Shown here piece by piece: positions 48,401 to 63,400 of a DNA stretch of 64,000 bases. The DNA is taken from assembly GCA_013365325.1 (NCBI GenBank), contig JABVXV010000045.1, forward strand, positions 186,001 to 250,000, written 5' to 3'. Each line of letters opens with the position of its first letter. Positions within the stretch are counted from its first letter, which is position 1. Both the position numbers and the translations under genes were made by a program. Source of the stretch: Dipetalonema caudispina (taxonomy: Eukaryota; Nematoda; Chromadorea; Rhabditida; Onchocercidae). The notes beneath the pieces are model-generated. The model was not told where the DNA came from, did not search any database, and saw only the letters and a list, made by a program, of their open reading frames with translations.

Positions 48401-51400
48401 GATACGAAGACATGAAAACTAAATATTGCCCTTTGTACCTTGCATCAATCGATAATTCTCATTTAATCACAGCAATCATTTCTTTTTTTTGTTTTTGTTA
48501 ACCGAGATAAACCGAAATGGAGATGGGAAGATATATGGAAATCAGGTACAGAGTTGTTGATATGTTGAGATAAAGTTAGTAACTTTTACCGATTTTTCCA
48601 ACACGGCTGAGTGAAACATGTGTTGCATTTTAATGTAAAAGATATTTGTCATTTTAATTATTAGTGTCAACTAAACTAACTTTTTGATATTGTTCTTTTG
48701 TATCTAAAAGAAACTTTTGTTGATTGTAACTTAGTTAACAACGGATGCTAATATGTTTAGACTGTCGCTTCCTCACCATTATTTATAGTATTTCACATTT
48801 TTAGATATGTATCTATATGTATGTATAATATCTACATGCGTCATGTTTATGGTCGAAAACTCATCTTTCATTTATTTCAAAATCTCCAACTAAAAAAATC
48901 TGATGATGGTGTTTTTTTTTGAAATTAAACTAAATTTTTTTAAGCAAAGAGAGAGATACTGGTAATAATTTCAAGCATTTGTTGTGAATCAATAATGGAC
49001 ATAATTATAAACCTGATTAACAATTTCTTGGAGTTAAAGCTCTTGTCATACTTTCTGACCCTCTTTTCAGTAAGTGGGACTGCTTTTTTAATTACCATAT
49101 TTGGAAAGGTTAAAAGGAACAAAACACAGGTTGATAAAAGAGACTGTTAAATTTGTTGTTAAAAGATTTCTTCTTCATCTTTCCGTGCTTCATCCTTGTA
49201 TTATTTTCTTCACTTTATACATGTTTTAATTATCACCAATTATGTTCTTGCATCTTGCAATTTATATAAGTGGGAGACCGTTTGCACATGTATATTTATG
49301 TACGTATATATGTATGTATGTATGTGTATATGTGTGTGTGTTTTTTTTTTTTTTTGAAATCTAAAGAGAAAAGTATAGAAGAGGGAATTTAGCGGTGTTG
49401 CTGATGAAGACAGTGATGATGGTGATGGTGAGGAACGAAAGGGAACTCTTCTGGTGGTTACATTCAATTCTCTGCACATCATTTGATTTTCTCATTTCTC
49501 TTTACCCTGAAGTTGCTTACTTTTGAAACTACGATCTATGTATTATAAATGTGTAAAGTTGTGTTAATATAATTGATGATTTCACTTGGTTAATTATAAA
49601 TGCACTACTAATACCATGACATACATCGCGTTTAATTATTTTAACTGCAATTTTAAGTTAAATAAGAATTTATTTTTTCGTCAGAATGGAAATCACGCTT
49701 AGCAATTACAGTAGGTATTACTCTGGAATGATTTTTCAGTTGTACGGGTTAATGGATCAGGAATTCCACCGACTTGAAAATTGTTACTAGTTACTTTTAT
49801 TAAATTTGTGATTTTTATATATCAACTTAGTTAAGCTAGTAGCTGAGGAGGTTGCCATCAGAATTCGATTCTAAAAATCCAAAAGACTCGGATTTTCTTA
49901 TGATCAGATCATTGCTATGTAGTTTGGCATCATTCTATTGGATAATTGAGTAAATCTGGCATTTCTCAGTAATTCTTCATTACCCAAACTGATTCACAAA
50001 ATTTCCCATTTTATTCCCCCGAAAAAAGAATTTGTAAAACACCAGAGAATGAGGTATTCCAAGATAATTTGTGAAAAATGTATTAAAAATATTTCATTCC
50101 TTTACACCTCGGAAGTAATTACTAATTCTAAAAATTTTGTTGCTTTAAAAATATTTTCGGATACACAAGAGAACTAGTATTTAGTTTTATTTCTCTTATT
50201 AATTTCAATAATATGACGAGATGATATTTCCACTTTATTCAAATGGTATTTCGCTTCATTTGCTGTTCCTATTTCCTCATCTGCTTTTGCTTTTTTTATG
50301 CAAATTTTGAAGAAATTAATGCTTTATAGCTTTTTTTTCATCATTTTTCGTAAAAAGTGCTTATGCATAGCTTTCTTATATTTGATTTTCTTGATCTTGT
50401 TTCATTTGCATTTCTTCTATCAGTTGTAGTTGTTTAAAACCCGTGTGGGGATCTTTATCGGGTTTGATATGCTATGAAATTTTTCTGGTTTTAAAAAGTT
50501 TATAACCTGCCTCTCTTATTCATCTTACGTCGCTTGAGTTCAAAGCTTAAAATGATGGATGAATCACAAATTTCTTTGGTTGGAATATTGGAATATTCAA
50601 TGATGTTAGGTCCCGATTTCCAGCATTTTATAGTAAGAAGAATCTTTTATGTGTTGATTAATCGATCGAGTGTTTGTTACAAACAGTAAACTTGATAGAT
50701 TTCAAAAACTGAAGATGCTGTGCTGAGTTCGAAATAGAATAATTTTAGTTACTGCTGATTTCAGAATATAACTGTGCAGAAGTGATCCAAGTATAGCAGG
50801 ATTTGATCATTTGTTCATATTTCTATATGAAATTATTTGCGACGATAGTGAATAACTGTTGTAGGAGATGTAATTTTTAGATTATTATATGAAAATTGCT
50901 TTAAATTTAATTGCGTTGTGTGGTTTTAAACATTATTTTTGTTACATTTTTTTATATAAGGAATTGATAAATGTACAATTCTGATAAATGTATAATTTTG
51001 TGCGAGACATGATTCAAGGGCTAGAATTCCCGTGCAGAATTCTTGCAGAGCCAATAGATTGATTTTCTTTTCTAGAATTTTTAGTGGAAAGATATGTTTT
51101 AGCTTTGCCATGGCCTTTTAGTATGACTGTATGTTAGCAGAGAAAATAGTATGGAGGAAGTCGGCATTTGATGAATTTATGGACAAATGCTCATCAGTTT
51201 ATCCTCATTTATATATTTTTTCTTCCAGAAAGGGGAGAGCAGCAGCGTACAGTAACGGCCTTTATCAACGAAGCTGCTGCCACGTCACGTGCACGCGGAT
51301 TTCTGGAGAAGTATACCGAACCGGTTGGTGCTATTTCCCTTGGTTCCAATTTTTTCATTTTAAGTTTCAAACACTGTATAATCGTGTCCGTTCTACTTAG

Positions 51401-54400
51401 CCATCTGTACTTGAGGTGCAAGTCTGGGAAGAGTGAGACAACAGAAGGGTCTCATTCGTAGAATTGACCTGAATTATTATGGTATAGGGATTCTTTTTTG
51501 TCAGAATTTATATGGAAGTTTGTCACATGTGGTCATAGTTATTTTTCCATTGTTATAAAGTGATAAGACTTACGGAAAGCTTTTATAAAATTCAATGAAT
51601 TTGTGGATTTGAAATTTCTCGACATTATTTAATAAAGAATAATATAATTCAATGTGACTAACCTCTTAGGGTATGGAGAGAACTTTTTTCTTACAGCTGG
51701 AATAACGAGATATATTGAAGATATTAAAAAGTCGTGTCTTTTACTGAACCACTGAATGTTTTGCTTATTTAGCGGGTATAAAGTTTCACGTTAAGTCTTC
51801 ATCATTCAGCTTTATTCGTAATTATTAGAATTATTACTATCTGGAATGGATGCATAATTGCTGATACTGGGCCTACGTATTTGTTGGCAAATAAAGGACA
51901 TGTCTCATTGGATTGTTTACAAATTCGTTTACGATTGGGAATTAATGGATGGAAGAATTAAAGCTTGCCTCTCTTCTTCCCGCTTTTCCCTTTCTTACAC
52001 AAAACCTAAAATATTTTACGTTTAATCAGAGCAGATCTAAAATTACAGTACAATCCAGTTTGATTTGTGGAATTGTTTTCTTGTCTGCCTGCTTGTTTGC
52101 TTCTTATACTTTCTTTCTTTTGAAGTTTTTAACTGATATTGAAGGTATGTATGAACATTATATAACGGTAAAGAGAAGCTAAACAGCGGTTTGTGCTGTT
52201 GTGTGATTGTCCTTTTCTGCGTAAATCTGAAACATTAATTAAGAATTGTTAGTTCGCAAGATTAGTATTAAGCAGTCAAAGTTTCAACCGTATCCAAGAA
52301 ATTCCTTCTCTCAGCTAGCCTTAAATTATTTCAGTAACATTAATATTGCACTTCTTTATCTTTGCAAGATTTGGCTAACTTCTTTAGGAATTGAATACAA
52401 AAATATGGTGAATTTTGATGAAATTATATTTGATGATATTAATAGTTTCGAGATAATTTTTATATTCGGTGAACTACTAAGAATAGCTTAACTTACGACA
52501 GAGCATTTGTAGTTCATACTGCACAGTCATTATCGGATGATTTTTTGATCATCTGAATTAGAAAAATATTTATATTGCTGCAATATTTATTCCTGTTTTT
52601 CATTATCGTTCATCATCTGATATCTACTTATTGTTGTAATGTCTACCTACCTAGATTTTGAATCGATCATCAGTGCTGTTGCACAGGTAATCTGTACATC
52701 AAGCAAACTTACATATTTGCAATAATCATTATCAGGGTTACCTCTCCTCAAGTTCTAACCGGTGTGGACTCTTTCAGGAAAACTGGCAATTACATCTGCC
52801 ACCGAAATATATCAAATGTGGAAATAATAGTACCGGTAATGATTACGACATCAAAGATTTCTTGAGGATCGATTTGACTTTGGATGAACCGTCCAAGACT
52901 GCAGTTGAACAGAAACTTTTCCGTGCATTGACCAACGGTGACACTATGAACACTAACAGCAGTTATACTTCGGGAGATATCTCACGTGCAACGCAAACGG
53001 TCGATAAGCGATCTGATGTTGTTATCAGTTTCAGGTAAGTTCTATGGATTTCAGTGAGTTTGGAATAAAGTAGATGTGCTCAATGTGGTTATGTTGTCTT
53101 TTTTTACACTAGCATACTGATTTGTTGTAGTGAGTTAAATTCGGTACCATCAGTTGAAAATGGGTGCGTGAATACGAACAAAATAGCATACATTGATGAG
53201 GATGAACGTACAGGCGATGCGTACAGGTATGTTATTGTCAAGTTTAGTATTTTTGTTAGACAAATATCCAAATGTGGTTATTAATACTAATTTATCAGAA
53301 TAATGCCATATTGCATTTTTTTGTTAAATGGTTAAATATATTCAGTTAAATATATTAAACTAGTTAGGACTTCAGCCCTTCAAATATGCATATTGGAGAG
53401 AATCAAGGTGGACACATGAATTGTGGCAGTTTCAAGAATGTGTATACGCAGGGCAATTCAATTCAAGAGGTAATTTGTTTTTGCGTCTTTCATTTCATGA
53501 GGAAACCAAAATTTTGTGAAATTATAATTGATTGATTGCGTAACATAGCAGCAATGTCCATCATGCATTCAAATCTGATTGTATCAATTTTGTCGATTAT
53601 CGTGTGATCAGAAAGATTCAATTTGATGGAATAAGTAAGATACTTCATATTTCGCTACACTGAACAATTTTTAGTGTATTACTTTTTCGAGGTTACTGAA
53701 AAGATTTCTTCTGTGCTCATAGCAGCGGGTATGGAAGACGTATAGCACACAGATGCCACTTATGAAATTTAACTGCACAATTCAAACGAAATTTTTCTTT
53801 CAATGTCAATTCATTTGAAGTTAACGAACCCAATAAACATAGGGAAATGATTGTTTCTTTTCAAATAGCATGTAGAATCTCTAAACAAGGAAAGACTGTG
53901 ACGGGAGACGAATAGAATGGAATTCTGGATTCATTTCGAAATCAAGTTCGATTACAAGTATTTCCCAAAATTCAGTTTTGCATTTAGTAACATTAAGATC
54001 TAGTGTATGAATACGATTTGAGTCAGAAAACAAGGGGATTGATTAATGTGCAAGTTTGTTTTTAAGACGGCAAATGCTGATTTTTTTTCTTGCTCTATTT
54101 ATTTCTTGTTGGGATTCCGGAATGTTTCGTTACTTTTTTTCTTTATTTTATTCAAAAGACAATGAAATCCTTTCAGACTTCAGAGTCTTTAACATTGCAT
54201 TCTTAATATCTGTCCAAGCGTTTGACCTACAATGATTGAGCTGAAGTGATGCGAGAAAACCTTTGTGATCCTATCCCAATGTTTGATGATTCACTAATAT
54301 GTATATAAGTGAATAGAATAATGCTGGATAATTCAAGGGTAGATTGTTGTGGAATTTTAATGCTGAGGTGTTTCTTGTTCAGTCAGCTTTCTTCTCTGAA

Positions 54401-57400
54401 ATGAAGTGAATTTGAAATGGTTTACAGGAATTTTCCGATTCCGAATCAGTCCCAACTTTCTAATTTAATCAATTCCGTATTTAAAAAAAATAGAGAAAGA
54501 ACCTTAGATAATTTAAAGATGTGGCTTCTTCCGTTCCTTTAAGTAGGGCTTTGATGATGCTGGAAATTTTTCAAAAAGGATATTTTAAATGTATGCAAAT
54601 AAAGAAGTATTACTTATACTGAAATGGATTGATAGATGTTGCAGAATAGGATGGGTAAGTCTCCTTTGGTTGGCAGGATTGAGTTTTTGGTAAGGGAAGT
54701 TTTGTTATGGCTTCATTTTTAAGCGTCTCATTTATGAATGATGATGAAAATCCTTTTAGTAAGTTTTTGCTGCTTTATTTATTCGGAACGTAGCAAAATT
54801 TTTCGAGCTTGCATCTTGTCCGAAAAAAAGTCTACACATTTATCTAATAAAGAAAAATTCAGAATGAACTTCATCACTTTTCAACTTTGCCCCTCTCATC
54901 GGCAAGATATTCATCGTGTAGGACGATCTATCTCTGTTCATCTGAATATATCGGATCGTTTTGTATCTTATGGTTGTAATATCATGAGAATGAATTGAAT
55001 AGTATAACTTGGCGGGTGATCAGTGTCTGGCGATGTCCCTGGAGATATGAATAAGTCGTAACAGTACCAGTGACCCTTGCAGATTTGTTTGAATCGAATT
55101 AATCATGATTTGCTTGTATCGCGTCATCTTTCATAGGATGTTATGCCAATCTGGATATTATTTCATCTTTTTTCAGAAGAATTTGAATTTAGCCATCTCT
55201 TAAGGTCATATGGATTCGAATTCGAACTACTTTAATATATTTTTTTTTTTTAATAGGATCAATGAGGAAGAAAATGGAAATGAATAACATTACAGATTCG
55301 AGCGCTAAACGATAGCGACGACGATGAAGTGCTGGTGAACATTATGTCAAAAGTTTCAAAGGAACGCGGAAATGTTTCAACTGTTGAAGCAAACATTGCG
55401 GATGACAGAATTCAAAAAAGCGTGGAAGTCAGTGTAGCTGCTGGTGCTCAGGGGAAGCATGATGATGTTAGCATTGTTTGCTTAAATCTTATTAAATTAA
55501 TGCAACTATTAACCTAAGAAGTGAAGAGGAAACTGGAAAAGTGAAAGATGATTGCGGTTGGTTGCATCTGTTTAGTGGGTATCATTGCTAATAATCTATG
55601 CATATCTTTCCATAATTTCAAAATTTTTCAATTTCAACTTTTTCTCATTCCTAAATGTTTTTTGAGAAAAAAAGACTAACGCAGACAATATGATTTAAAG
55701 AATTGCAAATCAAGATTGAAATTGAAAGGTAGAAACGGAAGAAGAGGAATAATAACTACAACCTTTCCTTGCCCTCCTCTATCCTCGGTATCATGATGCT
55801 GGGCAGGTAGTGTTTTAAAAAATAAATAAAGACTAATTCAGAAATTTTGTTCCTGGATTTTTCGCTGTTATTGTTGCAGAACCCATTTACCTACTCAGCA
55901 GGACAATTACGTCTTCATGGAAATCGGGTTGGCACGTACGAGATGCAGAAATCCCGTACATTAGGAGTAAAAAGGGATGTCTTGGCAGCTGATGGTGAGT
56001 GTGATTACACCTGCAACGGATACGTTGGTCCAACTTTCTGTGAGTCCTCTCCATGTGTGTTCGTGCTGTCCATGTTCTTTCCATTTTTATTTTTATTTTT
56101 TTTTTTTTAAATTTATTTATGGCATGTAACAAAATCACTTCTTAGATTGTGCGACATTCGAAAAGACTCAATTATATAAATTTTTTGAATACTTATTGAT
56201 TCAAAACGTAGTATAATTTGCAGATAATTTTCAGCATCTGTTTGATAATCGTTACTTCTATTGCTGTGGTAATGTACTATGTAACTATTTATTAAATTTG
56301 TTATGATGTGGATGCTTAAAGTTGAATCAGCGTCGCTATTTTATCGAACCATTGCAAAATGATCAATCTTTTCCAGTCTTTTTTTTAAATGTCGTCTTCA
56401 TTTACAACGGTAACATTATGTGTGCTCTATTGACTGATTTTGTAAATATTTCTGTTGGCAAGTAGATTTGAAGGTAAAAGGGAAACTGTTGATGCGATTT
56501 TCAAGCTCTGACAATCACTAATCCTCGACCTCAACTGGTTGCATCTATCGGTTATAAGTAGCACAGAAATATTGATTTGACTGAAGGGAACAAATGAATT
56601 ATCTACTTTTTTTTACTGGCCAATCAGTTCCTGAAAGTAACAACAGCCTTCAGCCGTACATTCGCCATCGTTGGAACTAGGCCTATCCATCCATCCATTG
56701 AGTCACCAACCAACGGAAGTGAACCAGCCATCCTTTCCATAGCAATATTGCTTTCGAATTGCAAATTTTTCGTCCTTTTTTCCCGTTCTTCTGCGATTGT
56801 ATATTCGTTTCATAAGTCTATTAATGAACATATCAAAGCATTAATTTATCGGATCAGTAGGAAATGTTTTATCCTAGCGTAGAATAAAATGTTAATCGTT
56901 CCGGGATGTGGAAGAAATCCAGCCAGGTAATGTGTTTGTGTTTGTTCATCGATTTTCATCATAAATTACTCTCGTGGTGATTCTTTTCGTCATTCTTGTC
57001 GAAGCAACCAATTTTAGTATGGTGCCCGTAACTGTTGATAAATAGGTTATAAAGTTTTTTGTTTGTTTCCTTAGGTCTCTTTTTACTTTTCTGATCTCAT
57101 CTTTATCTTTTCCTCTGCCTCTCGCTCATTTTTCCTTCTAGTTACATTGGTAAGCTTAGCTTAAACTATACATCTTATTCGGTCCATTATATCATGTTAT
57201 ATTCTCACTCTATTCTCCTATTTTCGTTTTATCTACATCATCAAACTTACTGTCCATGCTTTTCTTCTTGTTCCATGTCTTTTCACCTTCCCATCAAGCT
57301 GTATCATAGTTAATTTTCAAATTGATATTTATGTTAGGCTAAAAGTAGGAGTAATAAGACTTTATCACTGCGTAATAGAAAGAACTTTTCAAGTTATAAG

Positions 57401-60400
57401 GAATGAATTTTCATCGGGTTTGATTATAATTAGCACTTCTAGGATCGCTTCCGGACAATTTTTCATTTTTTCATTTCGATTACTAAAGAGCATGTAGGAT
57501 TACTATTGCATTTACTTATGTCTTGCCATGAACAAAGTTTTCGCTGTTTTGTGAATTATCTTTCCATAATTATTGTATGTTAATATATTACATTACCCTA
57601 TAATATATATGATAAGTATTATTTTACTTTGTTTATGCATATCCTCTCTGCATGTATGTTCTGTATTTTTCTGTTAATTGTTATTTTGTGTTGATGTGAA
57701 AGACTAACATTCTCTTGTATTAACCGTTATAATCTCTAGAAAGTTTTTTGATCACGCAAGAATCGGGAAGGTTTTAAGAATGGGAATTTAATTTCTTTAA
57801 GAGATGGGTTTAAATTATGCAAGGAATTTCCGTTGAAAAAAAAGTGTGAGAAAGTAAATTCCAAGGATCAATGTTCTGAAAAAACATTTCTCAACTTTTT
57901 TTGTACGAAAAGTAGGAACAATTTATTCTATTCAGCGGGTATTCAACGAAATGATTATGAGGTTCTTTTCTGAAAATATAAGGGGTTAAGTCTTGTTTTG
58001 AATTTTGATTAAAAATAGTGGGTTATTACATCATTTACTTGTAGTAATTCTCGTTCAGAAGTCATGGAAAGAAGTTAATATGCTAGCTTCGCTGTTGGTT
58101 CGTTAGTGTAAACAGTTTCATTCTCAGAAAATTTTTATTTGGTGGTATATTATATGTTATAGTCTTGTGTCGGATAGTGAATTGTCCTTATTTTTCTTTT
58201 TTTGTCTTTGTCATGTTTATGCATGAATGAATGCTCGATCGTTGTTCACCTACACTGCATGTTGAATATTACAATTACCGCTGATTTTTGCTTCATCAAT
58301 GATAATAATTGCAGTAAGCTTGATTCCGGCTAATACATCCAATTCGGTATTAGCGCGAGATCTAATACCGGCACACTTCGACGGACGTGAAACTTACGCC
58401 AAAGGGCTTTTGGATCCAACCGAGGACACTCGCCTTGTTAGTCCACTTTTTCGTTCCTTTTTTGATCTTATAATAATTTGTTTACTTCTATTTATGGCTC
58501 AACCTTACGGATATTTTCCCATGTAAATAATAATGAAGGGGTTCCATTTCTTGAAGCTCTTTATTTAGTAGTAATTAGTTTAATTTTTTATTAATTGGAA
58601 TAAAATCCGATTAGATTTTAAATGATAATCGGGGAAATGACCAAAAAAAAAATTTGGAGATGAATGCAAAGAGGCGATTGTCTTATGTTATAAAATCAAA
58701 ACTTCACTGATTGGACTGTTAAAATTAACAGTTTTTATTTGATGAAATAACATCTTTAGTAAAGTCCGATTACATTGCCTTATAAACTATATGCAAATCT
58801 TTAACAGCTTTTGTTTATATGTAAATTAAGATAAGGCAAGAATATATTATGTTATTATCGTTATCATTAGTATCATTATTATTATTTATTGTTGAAGAAT
58901 GTACATATGCATCATTTCGGTGCTCTCATCTTCGCAACAATCAAGATCCGTTGTAAGCATTACAGTTGGACTGTCTATTCATGTACATCCACCCAGTGGC
59001 AAATAGTTTTTTTGACATTTTATTCTCTGATTTTGTTTGATTAATTTTAAGTGCCTCATATTTATACGATAGCGCATGATAGTTAAGTGGATGAAATAAA
59101 GTAGTTTGATGGTCGGTCAGCACTATGGATCTTTTTCGACAAACTTGTAAGGCAAGTTGAAATGTGATTATGACCATCGAAATTAGGTTGCAAAGATTGA
59201 CTGACTGGTTGATCTTGTGGTCATGTTCGTCTCAAGTTAAGAAGCAGTGAAATAATCACGTGCCAGTTTTTAAAAACAGTTTTGAAGTAAAAGAAAAATG
59301 TAAATAGTCTGGGCGTAAAAAAACCATTGCTGCTTCTCTTACAAATGCACGGAACTGCTATGTTTTTTAGTTGATATTTATTACGACATTAGCAAAAACT
59401 ATCTATTTATTTGTCTGGAATGAGCATCTCAGCTTTCATGCTATATCTTTCCATTTTTTTTCCATAAAAGTCAAAGAATTTGGTGATATAAAAAAGTATC
59501 TTTTCTGCAATAACCAGGACAATTATTTGATGCAACAGCTGTTCCGCAACATTGATCCGTGAAAAGAGAGAGTTACATTGCTCATCTGCGCATAGTGAAC
59601 AATGCAGTTTGAAATATTGAACATCAGATTACAAATATGGCTGAAACAGTGAGCTTGTATTATGATCAATGAAGTTAGTCTGCTAACTGATTTGTAGGTA
59701 CTAGAAATGAGTATATGCATCAGTTTTTCCAGAGTAATCCATTGGTATATATTACAAGTAGGTATACGAAGATAAAACCTCTCATGCTTAAGCACTCCAC
59801 TTCATTTATGAATAGATAAATAGAACAGTTGAAGGAAGCAACTTTATATGCTATCGTAGTAAATGGTAGAGATCAGAGCGAACATCAGTGACAACACAGT
59901 TTTTCAACCCTACAGTTATATTCTTCAGCCAAATTCTTATTTCTGTTGATCATTTTAATCATCATTGTGTTTTGGAAACCTAGTGTTACCACGATGTTTT
60001 GTTGAACAGACAAAAGACAACAGGAACCGGGAATGAGACAGAATAGAGTTGAAATTTGGAATTTGATCGTTGTGACGTTTTATCGCTTTGCACAGCAACT
60101 GAAGTGTTCCGGTGCAAAAATGAATGAATGATGATGATAACAGTGTTTATATTCGCTCTTTCTTATTGCTTTCTCAGTGTTGTTGAGATTTTACTTATCC
60201 ATGTCCTGCCCATAATATACCTAAGAAAAGGACGACCGCTACTTCCCTCAAAAGCATGACGTGGATCATTTCATTCTTTCCTGTACTCAACATATTATCA
60301 TCAGGAACATTCTGTAATACTCTTTCATTTTGGTCTTCTTACCTAGCAGCTGTGTTACTATTTTCCCTTCCAGAGGAGAAATGGGTTTGTACCGGGAAAT

Positions 60401-63400
60401 TATCAGAAGTAAAATTTGAGAAAGTGATTATGTAAATCCAAGTATGTTCAACACACTATTGCATACATTTTTACAATCTACAATATGGCTGTATCAAACA
60501 TACAGCTTGAGGGACATGCGTAACGTTGTTACTATCTTCAGATGAAAGTAGTGTCTTTTTTTCGTTTTTTCATTTCCTGGGTTAGATAGTTTAAAATATT
60601 ATCGAATACTGCTGTTGATTATATATATATCTATCAGCTGTGCTTTCGTCGACCTGATCAATTATCAAATTTTCGGTATCATCGAGAGTAATATTCTTTG
60701 CTAATAATGAGCTTATTTTTTTAAAGAAAGAGTATCATTGTTGTCAGTTGCTGAGTTTTTTTTTGTCATATACTCATCGATGAAAAGTGTATTAAAAAAA
60801 ATTTGGTTTGGCTTGATGTTATTGTCATCAGTAGGGAATCTTTTTATTTAGCTGGCTGTCCACTTCTAACACTTTTGGAGTCCTTCTTTTATTGAAAATA
60901 GAATAAATTATCAATTAGCATCAGTAAGGTATCTTCCTCAATAATCTCCTTCTCTTTCCATGATAAAATTGCAACAATTTTAGTTGATTGAAGGGGAAAG
61001 AAGACGAAGAGTTATGGTCAATTACCAAGTAACTTGATTATTTCATGTCTTCTGCCGATCAAATAGTACCTTTGTTTATTCTTGAAAAATTATTTTTCGA
61101 ATTTTAATCGACATGGTGGAATAGATTGTTAGAATCAGAAATCATAGTAAAGGTGGATTGAAGACAAGATAATGCTGTTCTGTAGGATTTTGCGGCATTG
61201 TTCCTGAAAATATTGAAGCGCTTGACATTGTAACATATTACAGTAAGCATGTGATAATCGTTTGGTTATGATCTAGACTAGAATGTGTGTTGATTTGATT
61301 AGTCTTCTTAAAAGCTCAGTAATCAATAACTATTTTGTGGTAATTGTGTTTTTAGAGGAATATAGAGGGTATATCTACTTGAGGATCCACTTTCAGCAGG
61401 AATTTTTCCAACTTTCCAGTGGATTATCGGAGTGAATTGGTACTTACCAAATAAGTATGAACTGTTTGTTTTTCAGATTCATTGCTTATTGATAAATGAA
61501 TCCCTGAAATTTCTCAATGTTAATAACTCCTGGATATGTTTGATAGGCATTTAACTGATTTTTTTTTTCTATTCTCTGCTGTTCCTTTTTTGCTTTTCTG
61601 TTCTATTCCTATTATATATTATATCATTTTTATTGTTGGATTGCTCCATGAAAGTTGCAGTGGGCGATGAAGACGGAAAGAACCGGAAATGATCTCTTTC
61701 CTACCGATTAGTTCGATTGTTGTTTAAACCTGTAATTCCTTTGCCTCAGTTTTTTTTTTTTTTTTTTTTCAATCCGTGGTGTTATTTATGATAACACTGT
61801 AGTTATTTTTACTGAACTCAAATGATAAATACTACAACCTAACATTCAAGTGCAAAACAATACTGCTTATTTTGATCATTTAGTATCTATATAGTAACTT
61901 TACATCAGTGTTAGGACCTATTGTGAATTACTACTGTCACAATCAAATCTGGTGATTTTAATCTTTTGTTTGTTATTAATGTCTTAGTAGAGAGTTTTTC
62001 TTCTTTACTTATTTAAAATTCTTTTTCTGTTTCGATCCAACTGTTTATAACGCGAGTGTTAATTGTTACTCTACCGAAGATTATCGCCGGTAGATTTTCA
62101 TCACACTTCCCATGTCTGCTGCTAGTATTTGAGCAGAAGAGACGAAGAAGGAAAACTTTTGGTTGCTGGGACGGAAAGAGTTCTTGTTTTAGATTAAAAT
62201 AATTTTCAATTGGTATAGCCTGCTTGTGTTTACCTGACCACTAATCGGAAAGAATTTTTGTTCAGAAACGGTGACACCGAGACAGTGATATACCAGTCAT
62301 AACTTGTGTTACGCTTTATTTGGCTGTCTACGACTGATAGCATATGTTTTGTAATTGTAAAGCTTACGTCATTCTTCAAAACTATGAGAATCTAAAAGTG
62401 CTTCGTTTTTTTTTCGGGAAAGGAAACTTTGAGATAGAAAGAGCCAGCAAATCAACTCGATATAACAGTTATTGATAATTCTTATAAATGCGATTGGTAA
62501 GTTGCAATAAATTTTCAGCTTTTTTTTCTTACCGTTTCATTTTGAATAATTTTCTTTCTGCATTTCTTAACAAGCGAAAGCAGTAGTGATGAGATGAGTG
62601 TGTTTTATTCAAGATGTTGTCGCAAGACTTTTTTCAAATATATTTTCTCGAATTTTTGCTGATGAGCTTTTCGAGGAAGGGAAAAAAGTGAAACGTATTG
62701 CTATGCAGTAGAAGTTTGTTTGTGTAACATCGGTTGATTGTTTGTCGCTTTTATGTTTCTTTCTTTCTTTCAAAATCGTTTTGAAATCAGCGTTCATTTT
62801 GTGTGAATCAGCAAATAATTGTGAGAAATGATTCTGCAAGTAGCAGCAACTTGAAGTGCAACTACTGCTGCTGTGTTACATTGTAGTAATTCCTTATCCC
62901 AGTGGTTCGATCACTTAACCTTCATATATGGCTTCTAGACGGCATCGTTATAGCGAAATTTTGTTGATGCGAAACTTTAAGATTGACTGACTCTTCGCTC
63001 CCTTTTTCCTACTGTTTGGCTGAAAAGTTGAAGTAGTGACATTTCAGTAGCATGACAAATAACAGGACGGATATTCACGATTTCCATCCTAACATGATTC
63101 TGACCCTCACTCATGTTCTGGTCAAACAGTAATTAGCTGAAGTGGAAGTACTAGGAAGAGAGATGGGCTAAAAAACTATTCTTTGCCTGCTTTAGCAAGT
63201 TTGTCTTTCTCGATCACACTTAATTATTGTTGTGATGAGATGAAAGAAGAAATTGATGAAAACCTGTAAATACACATATAATTTGTATTTGTGATGAATG
63301 AAGAAAGTACGTTAGCTTTCTTCTCACTTTCCATGCAGATAACCGAAAGAAATTGGTATGATTAGTATGCGATGATAGCAGTGATTGGGTAGATGGGTAA

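Noticed and set aside
49240..49482. Minus-strand frame with a His/Ile/Tyr-rich run
   Set aside because: The run is the translation of a TATG/TGTG microsatellite.
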